Position numbers and translations under genes: made by a program. The notes beneath the pieces are model-generated. The model had not been told where the DNA came from. It saw only the letters and a program-made list of their open reading frames with translations, and searched no databases. DNA of 64,000 bases from Pseudisothecium myosuroides (taxonomy: Eukaryota > Streptophyta > Bryopsida > Hypnales > Lembophyllaceae): NCBI GenBank assembly GCA_951799445.1, contig OX637295.1:14756001-14820000 (forward strand), read 5' to 3'. This document shows, in pieces, positions 49,283 to 60,548 of this stretch; the stretch's first letter is position 1, and every line of letters starts with the position of its first letter.

Positions 49283-51628
49283 TTATGTATATGGTAGATA
49301 TGTCAGAAATTGCACATCTTAATTGGATTTGTGAGAGCCCAATGTTGTGCAACTCATCAAATGGTAGATGTTGATTCTACTCTTGTTTGTCTCCTGCCAT
49401 TCTCCTACTCACTATGTTCTACTAGTCTTCCATCCCTTGTCTTTCTTTTCTTCAACCCTATTCAAATAGGGCAAAACTTGATGGTGGGTTTCTTTTTCGT
49501 ATTCTCCTATTTAATCTATTGTTCTAGGTTTTGAATTTCATGTTGGTGATTCAATGGCTACTAAGTTGTCTATATTTATATAATTGTATTGGTGATTGTG
49601 TTGGTTTGAGGTTTTCTTAGATTAAGAAATTGTTGATTGGTTGATTGTGGAAGTGGACAAATTCAATCCACTCTTGGTTGGGATTATGTTATCTTTAGTA
49701 GAGCAATTGGCATAATAAAGACAAATCAAAGAGCTTAGAATGATTGATTTTGAGGTGGTGAATGCATGTGATAACTTGTTAAGAACATCAACAATCCTAT
49801 TTGTAGTGTTTAGAGGTGCAATTCTATATGCCCTTCAACAATCCCTAGGCATTGTTGATTTGCCATTGCTTCCGCAACATCAATGATTCAATTGCTTGGC
49901 ATTTCCTTTGGGAGACATAGATTATTGTCAAATTTTTTGTTTATACTAAAGTAATTGCACCTATAACTAACACTAACAAATTCTTGCCTAACATGTGTTC
50001 CCGCTATTCATGAGAATTTAGGGTTGGTTTTAAAAACACCTATTTTCAATACTTGAAAATTCATAGTTTTATTCATCCAATGTCCAAAAAATGCATTCTA
50101 AGAATCTAGATCTCCTTTCACTATCAATATGATTCCACAAAAAAATTCAATATAACAATAGGCATCATATTGAATTGCTTATTTTTGTTGATTTTAGATG
50201 TGATTACTTTATCGTTACTTTTGTGATGCAATAGGTTATGAACCTCTCTCAATTATGTTGATGCAACCAACATGGACTAGGATGATTTCTAGAGATGAGA
50301 TCCACAAGAATTTATTTTTTTATTATCATTTTTGTTATATTTTGCACGTGTAGATTGGTTTGATGCAAAAATTTGGTTATAGCATGAAGATTTAATAGTT
50401 TGTCTTGTTCACTAACATCCCAATTCTTTCAAATTCTACGTAGCATTTAGATTTTTTATTTAGTCAACATTTATTGGGGGAGAAGGCTAGAATACTAGAA
50501 GAATGTTTGTAGCATTTGACTACAACTATAAGTGCCCAATCAAAGAATAGACAATCCAAAGTTTTTCAAAGATTTGCTAGGATCAAATATATCCTCTATG
50601 TGCCCTATACTCCATATTTGTCAATACTCAAACACAACAAAATATTAAAAAGTATGACTCATCACCTTCAACTATATTTTCAATAGTAAATTTATAAATA
50701 AATGTGCACCTCAAATAACTCTTCAACCTCAATGGTTAAGGTATATATTTGTTCAAGTATTAATTACAAGGTGCATATAATTATAATGTTATAAATTATT
50801 ATAAATTTATTAAAATAATGCATTGTGGATTAAACTACACACAAAAAAATGGCGCTTGCACAACATGCTCAAAACAGTTATGTAATAAATGAAAGGACAC
50901 AAATTATGGACCTTCAACTGCTTGCCTTCATTCCAAGACTTTAGTCGTGGCCTCGATTCATGTGGAGAGAGAGAAGTACTCTACTAGAGTGAAAACACAA
51001 CTGAGAATAGTTGAATCTACATGGAAATATGGGACAACTTAAATTATCTTTTAATTTGTACAACTTAACCAACACCCGAAATTTTGCTTGAAAAGTTGGG
51101 ATAAAACATTCTTAAAATCAAAATGAAAGAATTCCAGCATAAGAATACCTCATATATGGATTAGAGAATTAAATGACATTTAAAGCCAAAAAAAAGCAGA
51201 GGCAGTTTACCCTGAGAAGAAGCTAATTAAAAGGACCTCAATATAAGAAGCAGCAAAAGAAACGTTCAACAGGCAAAGAGGCCAATTCCGAAAGGAGTTG
51301 GCGACCACACATATATTGTGGCGTTTGCCAATCATATATGCAGAATTTGGAAATACTCTAATAGCATGTTTCCTAAAATCATTAGTCATGTACACTAATT
51401 CTAAACAATAGAGAGCAGACGATAACTTCCTTCAAAGTATGCTAACTGTGAACCAACAGTGAACGTCACAAGCGATCTGCATGTCTGCTGTTGTATCATT
51501 CTCTATTTATCATCCATCAACAGCTTGATAGAAAACAATATGTCGGGTTGGATCAGAACCTATCTTACTTGGTAAACAAGCACTCCTCTCTGTCCCCGCA
51601 TATGCTGGTACTGTACAGTACATAGAAT
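49283..51628. other. Non-coding; 3' flank of glyoxalase II
   Basis: AT-rich. The 74-codon ORF at 49310 is unsupported. The 3' untranslated region of the minus-strand gene should lie just below 51629; a TACTGTACAGTA palindrome is at 51609-51620. Confidence 0.4.
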
Positions 51629-54600
51629 CTAGCGGCCCTTGTAGTTGTCTTTCATGCGCCTTACTTCTGCCATCACTTCAAGAGGTGATTCTCGACCGGT
51701 GGCCAGCTGTGTTGTACAATCCACAAAACTTTAATCAATCTGACTTACAACCATAACGTATATTGCTTATATATCGTGGGTGCAAACAGCAAGTTGAACT
51801 TTCACAAGTCTAGTCGATGTCGGGTTAAGCTTTGGTCAATAAGTGATTCTAAAGATGGTACCTATCTCATACATTTGTGAACTACCAACAATATCCAAAG
51901 AAAGATATGCAATGTAACAATATCGCAGGCATTCATCTATTAGAATTGACTAGAATTGAAGAAAAACTATCATGCATTTGATGAAGAGAAGCGGACCTGA
52001 AGAGGTTTCAGATCCACACGCATGAAAGGATTAAATTCAAGCTCATCGCCAATAGATGAAGGCACAGTAGCTAGCTTTTGTTTCCGCTGGTGCATCACCC
52101 ATTCCATCTTCTTAAGTAGGGCCTCGTTCTTGGGCTCCAGTGTCAAAGCAAACTCCAAATTCTTCTGGGTGTACTGTAACAGGTGGCAACCAAATACGAT
52201 AATCAGCTTCCTCATTTTAGAGCAAAACAATAAAATAGGGTTGCTCAACATCAAGAGAATACCATCATCTTCCAGTAAATTATAAATAGGAATCCTAGTA
52301 ATCTAGGAATGCTCATACGTACATCTTGCGCCAACCATGAAATAGTAAGATATGCAATGTAACTATAAGAACAAGAACTTTACTAGATTTAGATTTCGGA
52401 TCGTCATAAAGTAAGTTTGCGCACTCCCCAGTCCATTATGCAGCTCAACCGATCATAAAGACTAATCTGAAAGAAATGATACCTCATGACCACAGTAAAC
52501 TTGAGTTTCAGGAGGAAGTGAGGCAAGAGTCTTGCATAGTGATTCGTACATTTGGTCAGGCGTCCCCTCGAAAAACCTGCCACAGCCCCCTATGAACTGG
52601 CCACGTGAACAAAGAAAAGCAAATCAACTTCATTGAACCATGGCCGAGTACGTGTAAGAAAAACTCAAGTCATTGGCTAATGAGGTCTCCAATATCAGCC
52701 CTCTTCTATGCATCTCGTTTTATAAAAGACCTAAATCAGGCCTCATGCGTTTATTAACAGTATTGAGTGGATCAAATGGAGTCTTTCTTCTGACCAGTCT
52801 TATTAATCATTGGCCAACATATGCAATGCTCTTCACTAATTCTGGTGATATAAAATTCGGCCCTAGCTAAATTACATATTTCACAATATGATCAATCAAA
52901 TTGGTCATTGGAAAAACATGAACCCTTGGTCCTTAAGGGGTCAATAAGTCTAGATAATGGCAAGATAATTATGCTCAAGAACATCTAACAGCACAATGGA
53001 TTACATTAAGGAAATAACTAAAGCAGGTGGTGGGGAGAGCGCACCAATGTATCTCCAGTGAACACGGCAGGTTTATTTTCAGTCAGTGTGCTTGTAATGA
53101 AGTAGCTTATGTGGCCTTTCGTGTGGCTGCAACAGCCCACATACCCAAACAAGTATCAAGAACAAGTTGCTGACGCAAGGCTTGCACGGTCAATTCCTTG
53201 AGGCTTCCTAAATAAAAAGATTTCAACTCCTATAGATATGGAAGCGATCACTTTGACCATGTGGCATTTAAGGGCTCATTATGAGTGTAGAAGTTGAGCC
53301 ACAATTAACCCCCAATGCATGAGAATTTTAGACAAAACCTAGATGTGCTATACTATATGATATTCTCAACTTGATGATGACAAGATGAAACTTGAAAAAT
53401 CTCTACAGATTATTGATATTGAATTTTGGACCAACATTGATAGTCTAAAACTATGAGGTAATCAACATGGCATAATATGAACGCTACATGTGTTCAAAGC
53501 ACTAAAATTTTCTACATATAATGCCATCCATAACAAAGAAAAAAGGTTATAGTGCACATCTACAAGACACCATTAGAAATGTCCATCGATAATGTCCATC
53601 ACCACCTTTCTAGAAAGTTCAAAAGGCCTGAAAAATGACTTTGAAGGGGATGAATAGTAAATACATATACCTTAAGGCAGTAAGGGGTTTAAAAAGATTC
53701 ACAAGACAGAACTCACCATGGAGTCTCGAGGCATTTAACACGAACAGTAGGGCTGATAGAAATCTCGTCTCCATGTTGCACAGGGTGTGAGCATCCCTCC
53801 ACTTTGTCCTTCAGGCCACCGTATATCGGCACATCCTTGAGAAGTTTCTTCATACCGTTGTTCCCACCAGCGTGATCCCTTTTCACGTCTCAAAATGCAT
53901 CAATGTTCCATTTTCAGAATTTGCAACGCAGGTCATAATAGAACACTGCTCAGGCAGTCAAACAATATGAAAGTATACGTTAAAGAAAGAATAATATTCC
54001 CACCCTCATAATAACAATCAATGACCACAGTGCCAACGCAGAACCAATGCAGGATCTTCAAGCTTAATGGTTGATGGGAGGAGGTTTAGAACCCACAATG
54101 TTAGCCCTTCTTTAATTGCACTTACAACCTACAGCAGAACTCACAATAGAACTCACAATAGATCTGATTTATCTGATTTAGAATATATGCAATCAATGAA
54201 GTGCACAGACTTCCCTTAAGGTCAAGGTGCAAGGTTGGATTTTATTGTCTAAAACTATGATCTCCTAGCGTACTTAGAAGCAACAACTGAAAATTTGAGG
54301 AAGGACAAACACACGTGATCTTCCAGATCCTATGGTGGGATTTTGCGGATTAGGATCCAATTCTGGTTGCAATTGCGTTGGCATTATATCTGGTAAAGGC
54401 AATCAATACCGACCACAGTTACGAAAAATTATTTGCGGCTTAGTAACTCCCTCACCGGCAGAAAACCTTGTTCTCGATGGCCATTACCAAGTCAGTGATC
54501 AGAAATTCGACAACGGGGAAGTCTGTTCTTTGATGGGAATCAAAGATTCAGATTGCGAAGATTACCAGTGATGGTGAGTGGTGAGAACCATCTTAATTTT

Positions 54601-55206
54601 GGCACCATTCGATTGAGCTGCCTGCAACACTTGATCGGGCCACACTGGGTCAATCGCCGCTGCATCCCCCGTTTCTTCATCAAATACCCTGCAAATCTCA
54701 ACACCAAACACACTCGTTACAAACTGTAGAAAACCACGACTTCATCTCAAACCACGTCGTCCAAGCATGGAGTACTCAGTCCAAATTCTTGCTAACATGA
54801 GGGCTACCTTCCCAACGCCTCCCAAATCCTTTCTAAACAGGGGGATCGCCAATATGCGCCTCCCAAACATAGTGTAGATCGCCATTTCTGTTCTTCACAA
54901 GATGATTTTTCTGTTCTTCAAGAAATTTCATGGCGGCATTCACTTCAGGATGCAATTCAACAGATACGATTCCAAAAAACGAATCTCCCATCCTCTTCGA
55001 CATGAAACCCTAAAATCACATGCACGAAATGCCACCAAGTGATCCTAAGAAGCTACAAGAAAAGAACCGAAATGAGGACTGAGCTTTGGTCCACCATATC
55101 TAAATATGAAGCTCATCCATGGCACTACCGTAATGCAAAGAGAAGCGAAGAAGACATACAAGTAGGCGTAGTTGTCCTGCAAGCACGGCACCGGCAGCAC
55201 CTTCAT
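51629..55206 (-). CDS. GLX2: Glyoxalase II (hydroxyacylglutathione hydrolase), cytosolic type
   Basis: Seven exons on the minus strand, 55206-55160, 54688-54566, 53878-53717, 53126-53045, 52596-52483, 52173-51997 and 51706-51629, all with GT-AG borders and matching phases, give 260 residues. That is the usual size of plant cytosolic glyoxalase II (about 258). The protein hydrolyses S-D-lactoylglutathione to D-lactate and glutathione. It begins [16 protein letters not shown]. The metallo-beta-lactamase motif THHHWDH gives H54, H56, D58 and H59; further metal ligands are H112 (TPCHTKGH), D136 (FTGDTL) and H175 (YCGHEYT). The C-terminal helix ([12 protein letters not shown]) carries the basic residues that bind glutathione. 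All catalytic residues are present and no damage is seen, so the gene looks functional. An open in-frame extension upstream of the chosen ATG is noted separately. Confidence 0.96.
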
Positions 55207-55356
55207 GATTCCTAAATTTGTTGTTTTCTCGTTTTCCACTGAAGGAAGTTCCTGATGGGATCTTCCCCGGAAGATGTAACAGCGTCTCAGTCCTCGATGC
55301 TGCACACGCCTGAATTCACGAACAACTCTTCGAGTGCACTCACAATTGGGCTGCAA
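55207..55356 (-). other. In-frame upstream extension of glyoxalase II (50 codons)
   Basis: The frame of exon 1 stays open upstream to an ATG at 55356. The extra 50 residues are rich in Arg (MQPNCECTRRVVREFRRVQH...) and low in acidic residues in their first half, as organelle-targeting peptides often are. It may be 5' untranslated sequence that happens to be open. The start at 55206 is preferred because [13 protein letters not shown] matches the N-terminus of cytosolic enzymes. Confidence 0.4.
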
Positions 55357-55537
55357 GGAGCTGCAAGAACGGAACCACGATGCGCAGTCTTGGCAGCGAG
55401 AGGGACAGGAGATGGATGACTTTCATCCTTGGGTGAGGTGGATGGAGGTATTCTGTACAAGTGGCATTCCGTCAGTATTTTAGCCTCCGGGATGGTTGAA
55501 ATAGTAAAAAAAACTACAGTATGCCCTGTGCCGGGCC
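55357..55537. other. Glyoxalase II upstream region
   Basis: This is the presumed promoter and leader of the minus-strand gene. No motif can be named with confidence. Confidence 0.35.
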
Positions 55538-55763
55538 GGGTTGAACTGACCCCCTCGCTCAGCCTCGAGGAAACCCCTGAAATTTTTTATTTGTGAGGCA
55601 TGATAAAATTTGCAAATTCTGCATTCATATTTGCAATCAGAGGCCCCAAATTAGCTAGGAGAGGTCTGGAACATATCCTAGAGACGGCTCAAAATAGGGG
55701 GCTTTTTTTTGCATGCACCCCTGGAATGATTTGGGAGGCCGAGCAAGGGGGGTAGTTCACTCC
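55538..55763. mobile_element. MITE (~226 bp) with ~29-bp terminal inverted repeats
   Basis: The left end GGGTTGAACTGACCCCCTCG and the reverse complement of the right end GGAGTGAACTACCCCCCTTG agree at most positions, and both continue into CTC(A/G)GCCTC. The interior shares CATGATAAAATTTG...TTTGCAATCAG with 8750-8870. A related end is seen at 7795-7830 (GGGGTGAATTGACCCCCTTG). The superfamily is not clear. Confidence 0.65.
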
Positions 55764-56337
55764 ACTCTTGTGCCGTTGCTAGAGCCAAAATAAAAGTAAA
55801 TGAAATTTTCTAATTTTCTAATTCAAAAATAATCTTTTAATGCACAAAAGAGTGTTAGGGCTTTGTTGCGTTATGAGAGGTTGTGTTCTTGATAAAAATA
55901 AAGAGCTCTCTATGCACAAAGGAGTGCAAAAATTTTGTTTTGTGGCAGACGTCCCAGGCGGGCGGGCAAATCGGACGGTTTGGGTGGACGGTCCGTCTAA
56001 TGTGACAACTATGATATGACCTCACCAGCATGAGTGGGATCACATCCTTCTAATGTAATTCGACTGTTGCAAAAATGCACTGCAATTGCATCACTAAGAT
56101 TAAAAGTAAGAATCAATAGCATACACTCTCCCCCTTTGGAAAATAAAGGCCTTCAATTCAGACTCAAGTTGTCATCAATGTTGAGAAACAAAAATATAAA
56201 GCAAAGATGATGAAAATGGGGGGCTTATCCGTGCCACAGCAGTTGGAAGAGGTCTTTTCTTGTCTTGCCATAGAGAAAATCTGCTCAGCTAAGCCATGCT
56301 TTCCGATAAATTCTAATTCTCAACTGTGCATGCAACT
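55764..56337. repeat. Spacer with inverted-repeat arm at 55948-56013
   Basis: 55948-56013 (GACGTCCCAGG...GTGACAACTATG) is the near-exact reverse complement of 57054-57119, with two or three mismatches in 66 bases. The CATAGTTGTCAC ends of both arms face inward, towards the ORF at 56338-56619. The rest of the stretch shows nothing. Confidence 0.7.
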
Positions 56338-56619
56338 CTAATTTTTACGTTGCTCTGCGTAAGCGAGCGCCTCCATATCATCAAGACGCTTGTTGACAAC
56401 TCGTAAGGAGGCATCTACCTCTTTCAAACTTAGTGTCATCGCAGCAACTCCGTCTGCAACATCTTTGACCTCTCCGTCAAAACTTGTCTCCTCAACACGC
56501 TTAGTAGCCTCCTTCCGCTTGTTCCGCTTGTCTATAAGATACCCAGAAGATACACTAGCCGCTGCAGCTGCAAGTCCACCAATAAAGCACTGGATTAGTA
56601 ACAGTTTCTTAGGATCCAT
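56338..56619 (-). CDS. Small predicted membrane-anchored protein, unknown
   Basis: A single ORF of 93 codons starts MDPKKLLLIQCFIGGLAAAA. Residues 6-26 form one likely membrane-spanning or signal-anchor helix. It is followed by a basic stretch (DKRNKRKEATKRVEE) and a C-terminal region with heptad-like hydrophobics (VAAMTLSLKEVDASLRVVNKRLDDME) that could be a coiled coil. I do not recognise the family. The composition is less AT-rich than the surroundings, and the ORF sits between two inverted-repeat arms. It may be a real small gene, a captured gene fragment or chance. Confidence 0.42.
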   Translation of the reverse strand: MDPKKLLLIQCFIGGLAAAAASVSSGYLIDKRNKRKEATKRVEETSFDGEVKDVADGVAAMTLSLKEVDASLRVVNKRLDDMEALAYAEQRKN

Positions 56620-57053
56620 CTTGTTCCCTCACCGCCCGACAGGCCCACTAGATCGCTCAGACTTGACAACGATGCAGAAGAACTTGAACAACCAACTCCA
56701 AGTTTCAAACAAATGCATTGAGTATCTAACAATCTCTTAGAATCTATGGCAGATGGCTTAAGCAACCGATAAATCCAATTCAAGGCGCAACCGGAGAGAG
56801 TAATGCAAGCTGGAAAGAGGAGGATCGGTCTTGACGATTATAGACGGGAAGGGGAGAACAAAGGGGGAGAAGGCAGTCAAGAATGGTACAGTAGTGTTGG
56901 CGCCGTAGCATCTCATAATTAGCACATAATAGGAGTTGTTTTAAAGCAACTAGACGACAAATAAAATAAAAAAATGTAAAAAAATTGAAAGGGATGTTAA
57001 TTGCCACTAAACTCCTCTAGAGATTAGATGTTCTGGTATACTAGAAAGTAATT

Positions 57054-57231
57054 CATAGTTGTCACATTAGACGGACCGTCCGCCCAAACCGTCCGATTTG
57101 CCCGCCCACCTGGGACGTCCAGTGCCCCTAATCCGCCCGATGTAATTACTTTAAGGTAGTCACATTAACCGTCCGATGTGTCCGCCCGTCTAGGACGTCT
57201 GGTGATCCTAACTCGCCCAACGTGACAACAA
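57054..57231. mobile_element. MITE-like element with GTTGTCAC ends
   Basis: It begins GTTGTCACATTAGACGG and ends CCCAACGTGACAAC, giving an 8-base perfect and longer imperfect terminal inverted repeat. Internally the motif CCGTCCGAT-TGCCCGCCC / GTCCGATGTGTCCGCCCGTC is duplicated, each time followed by GGACGTC(C/T). The first 66 bases are the inverted partner of 55948-56013. Confidence 0.6.
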
Positions 57232-60200
57232 TGGGAAGTTGAGCGCAATTTAAGACATATAAAAAAATATTGGAAAAGCAAAAGCAAAAGATATAATAAG
57301 AGTCAAAATTATGAAAGTGACATAGACTTTATAGATTGAAAAACAAAATTAAAGAGTATCCCAGACTTGTATTGACAAGATTCAAGATTTGCCTCAACTT
57401 ACCTATAATACTATCACTATCATATATTTTGAACTTTAAGACCTTTTAGAGGCACTAAAGTAATCCTAGGGATTACTAGGTTACTTCAAGAGGTTACATA
57501 GATAATTTTGAAAAGTCACTTCAAGGTTTCAAGCATACACACAAGTTTCTAGGTGTCACCAAAGATAATGGGCAGATGTACTGGCAAACCTCCTACTAAG
57601 ATTTGACTTCTTCTGACTACTATACTTCTTTAGAAGTTATTAGGTGAGGTCATTTATGCCCATGATTGCAATGAGCGGCTTTATATGAGCAAGATTTCTT
57701 TGAGCACCCCACTTAAAACAACTACTCCTTCCTAAGCTAATTTGAGAAAAGAAACTTCAACTTTGAAAAGGCGCCTCAAAAATAGAGGCCACAATTTAAA
57801 AATCATAATCCATGGCAAAAAAAAACTTTATGCTCATGAACACATTGTAGTTTTCAAATTTGTAAATAATTTATGAATAATTTTTAATTTGTGAATTAAT
57901 TTTTAATTTTAAATAATTTTAAAGATAATTTTTTGTCTCAAAAACCTCTTCAACTCTCATTGTTTACCCTAATTAATGGCTCCAAAATAGTCATGGCTTT
58001 AGTATGACACTTAAAGTTGTGCCGCATGAATTGAAAATTATATTTGTCAATATTATTTAAAAAACATCATTAATTCAATTCCAATCTAAGGTCATCACTA
58101 GAATCATTCTAATAAATTATAAAATAGTCTCTATTTTAGTTTTCATTTTTTTCATAAATTGTTGATAATTTGAACAATTTTGAAATTTCAAACAAATATT
58201 TACTTCAAAAAACTCTTCAACTCTCAAATTTTGGTTGCTCCTAAGAATTTACAACCTTTCTTGGTTTATAATAGTGACTATATTGAAGGACCAAACTTAA
58301 GTAAAAGGGTAGATAAAAATTGCTCCAAAATAATTGTGACTTTTTATGATTTTTTAGTCGTAGTGCATCAATTAGAACCTATATTCATCACAACAAAAAG
58401 AAAAAAATTCCCAATATACAAAAAATATTGGATTTAAATGAATTTGGACCTAAAGATTGTCAGTGAAATTAAATACATTGATGGTCTCTCTTATAATTCT
58501 TAATTGTGGATTTTACTAATGTATTAATTAGAATAAATAATCATCATCTGGACATGCAATGTAAAAGTTATGTTTTTTCCAAAATAAAAAGGTAAATTTA
58601 ATTCACATTTTTAATTTTTTTAAATCTATAACTTTCATACAATAGGTGCAAACACCACAAAATTGGCATGAATTGAAACTTTATGCACAAAGGAGCACAA
58701 GGGACCTACAATGTGAAAGTTATTGGATTTCAAATTTTTTATATTGTGATAACAACATTGGGCATACAATATAAATGAATTTATTATAAATTTTTGAAGT
58801 ATCTTGTCCAAATAATCCAAAAGGGTCACTAGACATAAAGTGTCTTCATAACGGTCATGTTATCACTTGTAGTGATTATAAAATTTTCTTGAAATAGATG
58901 CAAGTAAAATTTAAAATTAATTTATTTTAATTTATAAATTTATAAATTTAAAATTATAACCTACAATTTTTTTAATTTATAAATTCAAAGTTATAATTTT
59001 ATAATTTCATAAATTTATAAATTTTAAGATGTTAAATTTTCAACATTCAAAAAAAAAATTAATTTAGAGGTGATCATAATTGTTAAAAGCAATCAAACTC
59101 AAATTATCATCTCAAACAACATCCATCTTTCTATTTGAACAAAACATTTCATTAATTTTTTGGGGCCTTTAAAGTTGAGATGATAATTTGTGTTACTTGT
59201 AGCTCAGTAAAAATTAATAAATTTGTATAAAGAACTAAAATTTCAAAACATTAAAATTAAAATAATATAATATACTTGGAAATTTCAAAACATTAAAATT
59301 TTATGAAATATATTTATAAAATATTGACTTAATTAATTTACGTGAGGAACTAATCAATAAAATTGACTTTGGAAGTTAGGGTTCATACTGGCTCATCAAT
59401 AGCCAACAACAATTAATTTTCATCAAAATTACCACTTCGTCATAGCAGCTTCATCATTTACTCATCATAGTTATAGTCATAGTTAGGATTTATGTGCATT
59501 GCTCCATCCATTCATGTCCAACTAATGTTGGTTCTTTTTGCATTGTTTTCCTCGCCCTCATTTTTTTTTGTTGGCAATGTGTATGGCAAGTGGTTGGGAT
59601 TTTGTGCTCCAATTTCAATAGGTTTGTTGCTTTTTTCAAAAAAATAAATTTGAAATGGATTTGAAATTTTGTGTTTTCATTTCAATTTTGAGCATGCATT
59701 GGCAATGGGGTTTTGAGGTTTTATAATTGGTGGTCACTATTAATTATTCAAAGTGGTTGGAAAATGAGGCTTGTGACAAAATTGAAGCTTAGTATGTCCT
59801 AAATTAGACGAAAATGAAGAATTTGGCTATAGGAGCTGGGATTTTTGGATTTTTTTCCCTTGAGCATATTATTTTGGACAACCTAGGTCAAATTACATCG
59901 AAATGATTGTTATATTGAGGTGATTGTTGTTTGCTATTATTTTCAAGTATTCACTCTTATTAGCAAATTTGATTAAATTAAGAGTTGGACAAGCAATACT
60001 GTTACTATTCATCGGTGGTGTTATTTTTCTCTCTATAAATAGGCCTTTTTGATTTGCATTGAGTTATCTTTATATATTTTAATATTATATATAGTCACAT
60101 ATTACAAGTTATTGTTTCTCTACAACAAAATCAAGAATTTTTTGTGCACCAATATTTCTTTTTTAGAGATTTTAATCAATCAAGTAATGCATGATGCTTG

Positions 60201-60467
60201 TCATGTCTTTTCAAAATTATGAAGGCAAACCTACAATGAGGCTACAATACTTTTACAATTGTAAATGTTTGGCATTTTTTTGATGTAATGAATAACATTA
60301 GAAAGTCTTGTTGTTTAACAATCTTGGTTGAACAACACGATTTTCTATTTGAACAATGCAATTTTTGTTGTGAGGTGTTGTGGATGTTTTCACTAAAACC
60401 TATAATTGAAGCATATTTTGACAAGGACTTTAACTAGCTATGACTTCTTTTTTTTATTGCTTTTGCA
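57232..60467. other. AT-rich non-coding upstream region of the PHD gene
   Basis: Very AT-rich with long A/T tracts (for example 58900-59060). No gene, RNA or bounded element is supported. The region may contain the promoter and a first non-coding exon of the PHD gene. Confidence 0.4.
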
Positions 60468-60548
60468 GGTATATGTATTGAAGTACTTCTTGTAGCTCAA
60501 TGCTTTTTAATAACATGAAAACTTTGCAAACATAGGCCTTCATTATAG

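Noticed and set aside
53308..53688. TTAA-CCCCC...GGGG-TTTAA pair inside a glyoxalase II intron
   Set aside because: The ends fit the TTAA family only loosely and the interior does not align clearly with the other copies.
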